Shown one piece after another: positions 22,611 through 33,246 of a DNA stretch of 64,000 bases. The notes beneath the pieces were generated by a model that was not told the DNA's origin, ran no database searches, and was given only the letters and a program-made list of their open reading frames with translations. The DNA comes from Anaeromyces robustus (taxonomy: Eukaryota; Neocallimastigomycota; Neocallimastigomycetes; Neocallimastigales; Neocallimastigaceae): assembly GCA_002104895.1 (NCBI GenBank), contig MCFG01000135.1, forward strand, positions 86,037 to 150,036, in the 5' to 3' direction. Numbering within the stretch: the first letter of the stretch is position 1; each line of letters begins with the position of its first letter. A program made the position numbers and the translations under genes.

Positions 22611-23160
22611 GATTATTATTATCTATTATTATTATTATTATTATTACTATTATTATTATTATTATTTATACATACTATTGTTTAATGTAATTGCTACCAT
22701 CTTCTAAAGAAAAAGTACCGGAATAATACTCGAAACTATCTTCACATTTAGAATCTTTATTACAAGTTCCACTTAAACAATCAGTATTTGCTTTACATTT
22801 AAAATCAGATCCTTTATAACATGGTTTTCCATCACATAAAGTTTTATAGAAAGCACAATTGTCATCTTTACAATAAAATGGGATAATACATTTATGACCA
22901 ATACAATCGGATTCTAAAGGACAATCCTTATTGGAATTACATTGTAAACTATTTTATTAATTATAAATAAATAAATAAAATAAATAAATTAATTTCTTTT
23001 CTTTACATTATTATTAATTATTAATTAAAATATTTATTAATTATTAATTTTTTTTTTGTTTTCTTTTTTAATATATATATTCTTACCCATTAAAGTAATT
23101 AACAGCATCTTTGAAAGTGAAAACAGATAAAGGATCAATGGTTGTACTGTTACCGTTCAT
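21310..23160 (-). CDS. Cys-rich membrane-anchored protein, gene A (3 exons, 268 aa)
   Basis: Model: exon 1 23087-23160, exon 2 22676-22948, exon 3 21310-21769, all phases compatible. Donors are GTAAG and GTATGT, acceptors end TAG. The protein starts MNGNSTTIDPLSVFTF. It carries four Cys modules of the type C-x5-C-x4/5-C-x4/5-C (for example CNSNKDCPLESDCIGHKC and CRNNDECLSGQCSNGKC), then a C-terminal transmembrane helix (residues ~234-257), a CCC triplet and a basic tail RRRRNRKN. Basic residues after the helix predict the Cys-rich part outside and the tail in the cytosol, yet no signal peptide is visible. The modules resemble Dickkopf-N/EB-like short Cys modules, but I do not assign a family. 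Function unknown. Intron 2 is swollen to 906 nt by a TTA microsatellite. Confidence 0.82.
21930..22672. repeat. (TTA)n microsatellite filling intron 2 of gene A
   Basis: About 740 bp of TTA/TTTA/TTCTAA repeats within the 906-nt intron. The same intron is 331, 417 and 383 nt in genes B, C and D. Internal blocks (TTATTATTCTAATTATTATT) recur at ~21950, 22275 and 22550, so the array also grew by segmental duplication. Confidence 0.9.
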
Positions 23161-23702
23161 TTTTTTTAATTTATTTTATTTATTTTTGTTTTTTTATATA
23201 TTATAAATAATTGTTTTTTTGTTTTTTTGTTTGCTTTATTTGTTTGTTTATTTTTGTTTTTGTTTTTTTTAGTTCAAAGAAAAAAAAAAAAAAAAAGAAA
23301 AAAAAATTATTTTTTTTTTATTTATATAAATTAAAATTAAAAAAAAAAAATTTTTTTAAAAAAATTTAAATTAATAAAAAAAGATTTTTCTTTTTTTCTT
23401 TTTATCTTTTTTATCTTTTTTTTTATTTTTTTATTTATTTTTTCCTTTTTTTTTTTTATTCCTTTTGTATTTTTTTTTTTTCTTTTTGTATTTTTTTTTA
23501 TTCCTTTTTATTCGTTTATTTTTTTATTACAAATTTATTACAAATTTATCACAAATTTTATTTTATTTTATATATTTAAAGTTTATTAATTACAAATTTA
23601 TTTTATTTTATTAATTACAAATTTATTTTATTTATGATGTCATTGATTTATTTATTTATTAATTTATTTATTAATTTATATTTATTAATTATGTCATTTA
23701 TT

Positions 23703-23753
<51 letters not shown>

Positions 23754-24093
23754 TTATATTTATTTATTATCTATTATTTATTTATTTATTTATATATTTA
23801 ATATATATTTATATATATATAAATATATATATATATATTTATTATATATTTATTTATTTATATATATAAATATTATTATTTATATATATATATATATTTA
23901 TTTATTTATATATATAAATATTGTTATTTATATATATATATATTTATTTATATATATATATATTTATTTATATATATATATATATTTATTTACTTATTTA
24001 TTTATTTATTATTTATTTATTTATTTTATTTATATATTTATATATTTATTTATTTATTTATTAATTAATTAATTTATTTATTAATTAATTAAT

Positions 24094-24124
<31 letters not shown>

Positions 24125-24221
24125 TCTATTTATTTATTATTTATTTATTTATTTTATTTATATATTTAAAGTTTGTTTATTTATTTATTTATTTATTAAT
24201 TAATTAATTAATTTATTTATT

Positions 24222-24259
<38 letters not shown>
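23161..24259. other. Upstream spacer of gene A, microsatellites
   Basis: Immediately upstream is the motif AGTTCAAAGAAAAAA (23271-23285), shared with genes C and D. Beyond it are poly-T tracts, (TTTA)n at 23700-23760 and 24090-24130, and TATATA blocks at 23800-23985. No gene. Confidence 0.6.
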
Positions 24260-24262
<3 letters not shown>

Positions 24263-24496
24263 ACCTAATGTTGAAATTAGGTGTTAAAATGTAGTTAAAA
24301 TGTAGTAAAAATGTTAATGTTATTACATTTAGTGTATAAGCCATTTTGTATGAATAGAAAAGCATTGTAAATTTATAATAATTTAAATATTCGTAACTCT
24401 TTATTCTAAAATATATATATTAATAAATAATAATAAAGTTGACATAATTTTATTAATTAATTAAATTGTTTAAAATCCAAAATTAACGAACTGTTA
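24260..24496 (+). repeat. Cluster spacer element, copy between genes A and B
   Basis: Matches the other copies through GTTAAAATGTAGTTAAAATG, GTATAAGCCATTTTGTATGA, AATAATAATAAAGTTGACA and AATCCAAAATTAACGAACTG. In this copy only, its start forms a perfect hairpin AACACCTAAT-GTTGAA-ATTAGGTGTT (24260-24285). Confidence 0.75.
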
Positions 24497-25008
24497 AATA
24501 ATTATTTATTAATTAATTAATTTATTCATTTATTTATTTACTTATTTAAAGTTTATTTATTATAATATTTATTTATTCATTTATTTATTTAATCATTTAT
24601 TTATTTTAACTTTTATTTTAATACATTTTTCTTTTTATTTTATTTATTCTTATTTATTTATTAATTTCTTATACTATTCTCTATTTTTATAAATAGTAAA
24701 AAAACAAAATAATAATAATTTTTTGTTTAGAAAGATAATTAATAAAGAAATTTATTATTTGTTTGTTTGTTATTTGTTTGTTGTTAATTTTTTTTTCTAT
24801 TTAAGTTAAGTTTCTAGTATAAATTTATTACGATTAATTATATTATTAAAATATATAAATATATATTATTCATTATAACATATAATATAATATAATATAA
24901 CATAATATAATATATTTATACTTTTTCATATATTTATATTGTTTGATATACTTTTTTTTTTCTTTTTTTGCACTTTTTTTTTTTTTTATTATTTTTATTT
25001 TATAATTT
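24497..25008. other. Conserved 3' flank of gene B
   Basis: AT-rich. From about 24640 to 24960 it parallels the 3' flanks of genes A, C and D: TTTGTTTGTTTGTT, AGTATAAATTTATTACGATT, ATATAAATATATATTATTCA, ATATTTATATTGTTTGATAT. No gene. Confidence 0.65.
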
Positions 25009-26248
25009 TTAATTCTTTCTGTTTTTTCTTCTACGACAACAACACATAGCTAAAGCAGCAATGATAACAATAACGACACAGATAATAATAAATAAGGTAG
25101 ATGTTCTACTTTGAATAGATTCAGGTGATTTACAGACACCATTAAAACATTTATGATCATAATAACAATCTTTATCCTGGAAACATTTTCCTTCGTCAAA
25201 CATACCATATTCTGTACTGTTAAGATCAGCTTCAAAACGAGCATCAGAATTTACACAATTTCCATAGGAACAAACACCACTTAAACACTCGTCATTTGTT
25301 CTACACTTCAAATATCTATCATAGGGTAAACCTTCTCTTACATTTCCATATACACTACACATAGTAGGATCTTTACAGTGTAATTCTTCTTCACATCTAC
25401 CTGTTTGACCTTTACATAAACCTAATTTCTTTTCGGAACATTCTTTATCACGACATTGATTTAAACTAAATATTTTATAAATAAAATAAAATAAAAATAA
25501 AAATAAATAGTAAAGTAGAATAAGTTACAAGTACATATAAAATAAAATAAAATAAAAAATAAAATAAATAATTAATTTAAAATGTTATTATAAAAAATAT
25601 AATGAATTTTAAAAAAGAGTATTATTATTATAAATACTAATATAAAATAATATTTATAACTATTTTTTAAATAAAAACTTGTATTTCTATCTCTATTTCT
25701 ATTTCTATTTCTATTTATATATTATTATTTATATATTATTATTATATAATTATTATTATAATTATTATTATTATATATATATTTAAAGATACATACTATT
25801 GTTTAATGTAATTGCTACCATCTTCTAAAGAAAATGTACCAGAATAATAACTAGTATTATCTCCACATTTAGGATCTATACAAGATCCACTTAAACAGTC
25901 AGTATTTGCTTTACATTTAAAATCAAGTCCTTTATAACATGGTTTTCCATCACATAAAGTTTCGTAGAAGGCACAGTTATTATCATCTTTACAATAAAAT
26001 GGTAAAATACATTTATGACTAATACAATCGGATTCTAAAGGACAATCCTTGTTAGAATTACATTGTAAACTATTTTATTAATTATAAATAAATAAATAAA
26101 TAAATATATAAATTAATTTCTTTTTACTATTAATTATTAATTATTAATTGTTTTTCAAATTTATATATTCTTACCCATTAAAGTAATTAACAGCATCTTT
26201 GAAAGTGAAAATAGATAAAGAATCAATGGTTGTACTGTTAGAAGTCAT
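25009..26248 (-). CDS. Cys-rich membrane-anchored protein, gene B (3 exons, 267 aa)
   Basis: Model: exon 1 26175-26248 (MTSNSTTIDSLSIFTF), exon 2 25797-26069, exon 3 25009-25465. The 74- and 273-nt exons have the same length and phase as in gene A. All four Cys modules are kept (CNSNKDCPLESDCISHKC, CKANTDCLSGSC, CRTNDECLSGVCSYGNC, CFQDKDCYYDHKC). The C-terminal helix is nearly identical to gene A, followed by CCCRRRKNRKN. Introns are 105 and 331 nt. It is the closest paralogue of A, and the coding sequence is better conserved than the introns, indicating constraint. Function unknown. Confidence 0.85.
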
Positions 26249-26636
26249 TTTTTTTTAATTTATTTATTTATTTATTTAATATTAATTTATTTATTTAATA
26301 GTAATTTATTTATATATTAATTAATTATTTATTTATTTATTTTTATTTTTTAAAAAATTAAAAAAAAAATAAAAAATAAAATAAAAAAAAGAAAAAAAGA
26401 TTTTTCTTTTTTTAATTTATTTTATTCCATTTTAATTTAATTTATTTTATTCCTTTTTATTACAAATTTATTACAAACTTATTTTAATTATTACAAATTT
26501 ATTTAATTTAAAGTTTATTTATTATAAATTTATTATTTATTTATTTAATTAATTATTTATTTATTTATTTATTAATTAATTAATTTATTTATTTATTTAT
26601 TTATTTATTTATTAATTAATTTATTTATTTATTGTT
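26249..26636. other. Upstream spacer of gene B
   Basis: TTTA-type microsatellites and A/T runs. The AGTTCAAAG motif of the other paralogues was not found here. No gene. Confidence 0.6.
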
Positions 26637-26906
26637 AGAAAAAATGGTGAAATTGGAGAATAATGTTGAAATTAAGTGTTAAAACGTAGTTAAAATATAA
26701 TATAATAATTTAATGTATAAGCCACATTATATGAATATAAAAGCATGTAATTTTGTTAATTTATAATCATAATAATTAATAAATTGTTAGAATATTTGTT
26801 GTGAAACTCTTATTAATACCCTAAAATATAAATATATTAATAAATAATAATAAAGTTAACAATTTAATTAATTATTAATTAATGATTAAAATCTAAAATC
26901 AACTGA
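26637..26906 (+). repeat. Cluster spacer element, copy between genes B and C
   Basis: Contains AAAATGGTGAAATTGGAGAA, AAGTGTTAAAACGTAGTTAA, GTATAAGCCACATTATATGA, TTGTTAGAATATTTGTTGTG, CTCTTATTAATACCCTAAAA and AATCTAAAATCAACTGACTG, all shared with at least one other copy. Confidence 0.8.
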
Positions 26907-27026
26907 CTGTTAATATTTATTTATTTATTAATTAATTTATTCATTCATTCATTTATTTATTTAAAGTTTATTTATTATAAAGTTTATTTATTTATTTATT
27001 TATTTAAAGTTTATTTATTATAAAGT

Positions 27027-27073
<47 letters not shown>

Positions 27074-27409
27074 TTTTATTTATTTATTTTATTTTTTTAA
27101 TATCTATAAAAATAGAGAATAGTATAATTTTAATTTAGAAAGAAATATGTTGTTTGTTGTTTGTTTGTTTGTTTGTTGTTAATTTTTATTTAAGTTTCTA
27201 TTGTTAATTTATTAGGATTCATTATATTATTAAATTTATATAAATATATATATATTATTCATTATATCCTATCCTATAATATAATAATAATGTAAATATT
27301 TTTATTTATACTTTTTTTTTATATATTTATATTGTTTTATATATACTTTTTCCTTTTCCTTTTCTTTTTTTTTTTTTTTTTTTTTTTCTAATTTTTTTTT
27401 CTACTTTTT
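26907..27409. other. Conserved 3' flank of gene C
   Basis: (TTTA)n at ~27020-27080, then the ~200-bp conserved flank (27120-27340) and a poly-T run before the stop codon. No gene. Confidence 0.65.
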
Positions 27410-28569
27410 TTAATTCTTTCTGTTGCGTTTTCTTTTACAACAACAACAACAACATAAAGCTAAAACAGCAATGATAGCAATAATAACACAGATGGTAAGT
27501 ATTTTGCTAGAACCCTTAGCCATACCATATCTGGAATGATTAAGATCAACATCCACATAAGCTAAAGAGATATTTTCACATTTTCCATAAGAACAAATAC
27601 CACTTAAACAATCGTTATCTGTTCTACATTTTGAAATGATATCAGAGGAGGATAAATCTTCATCCATTATTTCTCCATAAGGTAAACCTTCTCTTATATT
27701 TCCACAGGGATAGACAGCACAAGTGGAAGGATCTTTACAAAAGAAATTTTCCATACAACTATCGGTTTGACCTTTACATACACCCGATTTCTTTTCTGGA
27801 CATTTTTTATCATGACATTGAGTTATACTAAAAATAAAATAATTAATAAATAAAAAATAAGATAATTAATTAATTTAAAATGTTATTATAAAAAAAAAAG
27901 GTATAAATGAATTTTTTTAAAAAAGAGTATTATTAATACTAATATATAATAAAATAAAATAAAATAAAATAAAATAATAGTTATAGTTATAACTATTTTA
28001 ATATTCTATAAAAAAAAAAAACTATCTAGAATATTTATATTTATATTTATATATTTATATTTATATTTATATTTTTATTTATATATCATTTATTATTTAT
28101 TACTATTATTACTATTATTATTATTATTATTTATTATTTATTATTTATTATTATTATGTATTTATTATTATTATGTATTTATTATTATTATGTATTTATT
28201 TTTATTAATTATTATTATATAAGTTATAAGTTATATATACGTACTATTGTTTAACGTAATTGCTACAATCTTCTAAATCAAATGTACCCGAATAATAAAT
28301 AGTACTACCTTCACAATAAAAATCTTTACTACAAGTTCCACCTAAACAATCCGAATTGGTTTGACATTGAGATTTTGAATCTTTATAACATGGTTTTCCG
28401 TCACATAATGTATTATAGAAAGCACAATTATCGTCACTTTTGTTACAATAATTATTAATTTTTTTTTTGTTTTCTTTTTTAATATATATTCTTACCCTTT
28501 AAAGTAATTAACAGCTTCTTTGAAAGTGAAAATAGATAAAGGATCAATGGTTGTACTGTTAGAAGTCAT
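27410..28569 (-). CDS. Cys-rich membrane-anchored protein, gene C, two modules lost (227 aa)
   Basis: Paralogue of A, B and D with two in-frame losses. Exon 1 28496-28569, exon 2 28245-28436 (192 nt instead of 273), exon 3 27410-27827. The 5' part of exon 2 and its normal acceptor are deleted. A new AAAAG acceptor at 28437-28438 keeps the phase and gives a 59-nt intron, removing Cys module 1. In exon 3, module 4 is missing and the sequence runs from SRYGMAKGSS straight into the membrane helix, with a CCCCCCKRKRNRKN tail. Modules 2 and 3 remain (CQTNSDCLGGTC, CRTDNDCLSGICSYGKC). It could be a shortened but working paralogue or an early pseudogene. Splicing at the new acceptor is inferred. Confidence 0.65.
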
Positions 28570-29031
28570 TTTTTATTTTAATTTATTTATTGATTTATTG
28601 ATTAATTGATTTTTTGATTTTTTGATTAATTTATTTATTGATTTATTTATTTATTTATTATATATTTATTACTTTAATAGTAATTTATTTATTTTTTAAT
28701 TATTTATTTATTTATTTTTGTCGTTTGTTTTTTGTGTTTTTTTTTTTAGTTCAAAGAAAAAAAAAAAAAGAAAAAAAAAAAGGTAAAAATTTAAATTAAT
28801 AAAAAAAAAAAAAAAAAGATAAAAAGATTTTTCTTTTTTTCTTTTTTTTTTTTTTAATTTATTTATATACCATTTTTAATTTATTTTATTTTATTCCCTT
28901 TTTTTATTTTTTTTATTCTTTTGTTACAAATTTATTACAAATATATTATTTCTTTATTACAAATAAATTTATTTTATTTATTACAAATTTATTTTATATA
29001 TTATGTCATTTATTTATTTTATTTGTTTCAT

Positions 29032-29086
<55 letters not shown>

Positions 29087-29095
29087 TTGTTAGAA
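28570..29095. other. Upstream spacer of gene C
   Basis: Holds the AGTTCAAAGAAAAAA motif (28748-28762), poly-A/T runs and (TTTA)n at 29030-29085. No gene. Confidence 0.6.
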
Positions 29096-29520
29096 AGAAA
29101 AAATGGTGAAATTGGAGAATAATGTTGAAATGTTGAAAATTTTAAGTGTGTTAAAATGTAGTTAAAATCTAATTAAAATTATTAATGGTATTAAATTTCA
29201 TGTATAAGCCACATTATATGAATAGAAAATAGTATTTTGTTAATTAATTTATAATAATTTTGTAATAATCAATAATAATCATAATAATTAATAATAATTA
29301 AATAATTAATAATTATTAGAATTATTTTTGTTTGTTAAACTTCTTTTTTTTTTTTATCCCTAAATTCTAAAAAAAAAAAAAAAAAAATGTTTATATATAT
29401 ATAAAAGTTGATAGAACATAATTTAATTTAATTTAATTTAATTTAATTTTATTTTATTTTATTTTATTTTATTTTATTAATTAATGATTAAAACTAAATA
29501 ATGAAACTGACGGACGGTTT
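29096..29520 (+). repeat. Cluster spacer element, copy upstream of gene C
   Basis: Shares AAAATGGTGAAATTGGAGAA, TGTTAAAATGTAGTTAAAAT, ATGTATAAGCCACATTATAT and the terminal AAACTGACGGACGGTT block, with insertions (poly-A, TTTTA repeats) that lengthen it. It is not followed by a Cys-rich gene, suggesting a lost or displaced unit. Confidence 0.7.
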
Positions 29521-31551
29521 TAATAGATTAAAAGACTCGAATGGATTCTTAATCAAAAAAAAAAAAAAAAAAAAAAAAGATAGAATTTCATACCGGATCG
29601 GAGTAAAAAAAAATTATAAAAAAAATAAAATAAAAATATTAAAAATAAATAAAAATATTTAAAAAAAATATTAGATCAATAATGGAAATGAATGTGGAAA
29701 TGAACTACTAAAAAAAAAAAAAAAAAAAGGAAAAAAGGAAAAAAAGGACAGCGACGGTGGTGATTATTATTACTAAAAAAAATTTTTTAAAAAAAAGAAT
29801 TAAAAAAATTTTTAATAAAAAATTTAAAAAAAAAAATTATGATGAAATGAAAGAGGAAAGAGGAAAGAAGGGTTATCCTTTTTAAGTTTGTTAAAATTAA
29901 TTAATTAATAAACTCTTTGAAACTCTTTTTAAAACTTCTTTTATGGTTTTATGATTTTATGGTTCAGGGTTTATGGGGGAGATATAGATGATTTTTTATT
30001 TTTATTTTTTATTTTTACACATTATTTGGGAAGATGGAGTGATCTGAAGAAAAAAAATGGAAAAATTTAAAAATGTAAAAATCACAGTCAAATATTGTCA
30101 TTATTTTTTATAATAATATTATTATTTATAAAAAAATAAAAAAAAAAATTAAAACCTTTTCTCCACCTTCCTTTTTCCCTTTCCCTCTCTAAAGAAACTA
30201 AAAAAAGAAGAAAATAAGTAAAACTAAAAAAAAATACTAAAAATAAAAAATAATTAAAGAAAAGAAATATAAAAGATTTAAATTAAAATTAATGCCTAAA
30301 AAAAAAATTACTTAAAAACAAAAAATTAAAATTAATGCCTAAAAAAAAAAAAGGAAGAGGGCGGGTTTAAAAAAGAAAAGATTACAACGTACACGTACAC
30401 GTACACACGTTATTAGTGTTACTATGACAAACGTAATATAAGTAACCTAGACATAAACGTAGGTAGGTCAACCAAAATAAAATAAAATTCAATAAAATAT
30501 AAAATATAAAATATAAAATGTAAAAAAAATAAAATATAAAATAAAAAATATAAAATGTAAAAAAAATAAAATATAAAATAAAAAATAATTTTTTTTTTTT
30601 TTTTGGAGATTCTTTATTAATACACTAGAGAAAAAAATTTTTAAAAATTTTTATAAAAAAAATCATTAAATTGATTATATATAAAAAAAAACAAAAATAA
30701 CAAAAATAAATAACAAAATAACAAATTAAATATAAATATAGAAATAAAATGGTAATTATAATTTTTTTGAATCTTATTAAAGGCTATTTATATATTTATA
30801 TATTTATATTTGTATATTTAGATATTTAGATACAAAATAAAAAAAATTAAATTAAAATTTTTATTATAATTTTTAATTTTAAAATTTAAATTATATATAT
30901 ATTTTTTTGTTAGGATGTAAAAAACCAAAAAAAAAAAAAAAAGAAGGTAAACCCATAATGAGTTTGTCAAAAAAAAAAAAAAAAAACGAAAAAAAAAAGG
31001 TAAAAAAAGGTAAAAAAAAAGAAGTAAAAAAAACCTCCCATAAAGTTTATTAAAAAAAATTATTAAAAAAAATTATTAAATTATTATTTATTTATTTATT
31101 TATTGATAAGAATAGGAGAATAAGGGAAATCCCAAAATGAGGTGGTTATTTTTTTTTTTTTTTTTTTGTCATGAATATGAATATAACATATAATATAATA
31201 TATAATATATAAAATGAATAGGAATAGGAGTATGAATATATAATGTATAAATATATAGGATGGTATAAAATTACAAATTTACAAATTTACAAATTTTCAA
31301 ATTTACAAATAAGTAAAACCCCCATCCCTCCATCCCATCCATCCATAAATAATTTAAAATAATATAAGCATACCTATAGATATAGATATAGATATAAATA
31401 TATAGATATAAATATATAGATATAGATATTTAGTTAGTTTTTTTTTTTTTTTTGAATTAGGAGTAAAAATAAACTAAGATATATATATATATATATAAAG
31501 GTATATATAAAGGTATATATAAAGGTATATAAATAATAAAAGGTTTTATAA

Positions 31552-31582
<31 letters not shown>

Positions 31583-32074
31583 TATAGGGATGTTTTTTTT
31601 TTCATTACCACACCTAAAAAATGTTCATAAGGAGAGTAAAAAAAGAAAAAATATTCAATTATATATATATATAATTGATTAAAATTGAAAAAATTGAAAA
31701 ATTAAAAATTAAAATTAAAAAATTAAAAATAAAGCTAGTAGAAAGTAGCTAGTAGATATATATACATGATACCTCTCTAAGGTTGTTTTTATAATTAATA
31801 ATAATAATAATTAACAATTGAATGAAAGAAAAAAAATTATATAGCATTAAAAAAAATAATTATTAGAATAAATATAAAATATAAAAAATATAAAATATAA
31901 ATAAAATATTATTAGTATAAAATAAAAAAAATATATAAATAAAATATAAAATAATATTTTAATAAGTAACACTCTACACCTTTATTCCTGTTCAACCAAG
32001 TCCACCAAATTACTGTTTTTTTTTATTTTATTTTTTTTTATAGAATAATTTAGGTTTTAGGTGGAAGGAGGAAG
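29521..32074. other. AT-rich spacer between genes C and D
   Basis: No coding region seen. Contains poly-A/T runs, ACGTACACGTACACGTACAC at ~30390, TATAAAATG repeats at 30495-30585, TAGATA repeats at 31375-31430 and GATA repeats at 31552-31580. Confidence 0.6.
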
Positions 32075-32412
32075 AGTTGTTGGAATAATGGTGATGAAAT
32101 GGTTGAAATGTTGGTGAAATATTGAAATTTTTAAGTAGTTAAAATTACTTTAGTTAAAAATGTCTATTAAATGGATTAAATTTTTTTTAAGGTATAAAGC
32201 CACATTATATGAATATAAAAGTAAGTAATTTTGTTTAATTTATAATTAATAATTAATAATTAATAATCATAATAATTAATAAAAATAAATTGTTTAGAAT
32301 ATTTTGTTGTGAAACTCTTATTAATACCCTAAAATATAAATGTATTAATAAATAATAATAAAGTTAACAATTTAATTAAAATTAATGTTTAAAATCCAAA
32401 ATCAACTGACGG
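32075..32412 (+). repeat. Cluster spacer element, copy downstream of gene D
   Basis: Shares GTATAAAGCCACATTATATG, GTGAAACTCTTATTAATACC, AATAATAATAAAGTTAACAA and AAATCCAAAATCAACTGACG with the copy at 26637. Extra T/A bases are scattered through it. Confidence 0.8.
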
Positions 32413-33246
32413 TTATTTATTTATTTATTAATTAATTTATTCATTCATTCATTTATTTATTTAAAGTTTATTTATTTATTATAAAGTTTATTTATTAATT
32501 AATTAATTTATTTAAAGTTTAATTATTTATTCACTTATTTATTATATTTTATTACTTTTTTTTTTATTACTTTTTTTTTTATTACTTTTTTTTTTATTAC
32601 TTTTTTTTTTATTACTTTTTTTTTTTTTATTACTTTTTTTTTTTTATTACTTTTTTTTTTTTATTACTTTTTTTTTTTTATTACTTTTTTTTTTTTATTA
32701 CTTTTTTTTTTTTATTACTTTTTTTTTTTATTACATTTATTTTTTTATTTATTATTATTTATTAATTTCCTTATTCTATATAGATTCCTCTATTTTTTAA
32801 AGATAGTAAAAAAAAAAAAAATAAAAACAAAAAAATAATAATTATAATTTTTAGTTTAGAAAGAAAATTTAATAAAGAAATCTGTTTGTTTGTTTGTTTA
32901 TTTATTTGTTTGTTTGTTTCTTTTTTATTTAAATTTTTAGGTATAAATTTATTTAGGATTCATTATATTATTAAAATTATATTTAAATATATATATTTAT
33001 TCATTATATTCTATCCTATATAATATAATAATATAATATACTAATGTAATGTAAATATTTTTATTTATACTTTTTTTTTTATATCTATAACGTTTAATAG
33101 ATTAATACTTTTTTTTTTTTTCTTTTTTTTACATTTATTTTCTACTTTTTCAATTCTTTTTTTTTACACTTTCTTCTTTTTATATTTTCTTCTACTTTTC
33201 TTTACTTTTTTTTTCTTTACACTTTCTACTTTTTCTTCTACTTTAT
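32413..33246. other. 3' flank of gene D with minisatellite
   Basis: Includes the ATTAC(T)n minisatellite (32540-32735) and, at ~32880-33080, the conserved 3' flank of the family. No gene. Confidence 0.65.
32540..32735. repeat. ATTAC(T)10-13 minisatellite
   Basis: About 12 copies of ATTAC followed by 10-13 T residues, with the period drifting from 15 to 18 bp along the array. Confidence 0.9.

Noticed and set aside
28921-29109. 62-codon Tyr/Leu/Ile-rich plus-strand open frame
   Set aside because: Readout of the TTTA array and its A/T-rich surroundings upstream of gene C.
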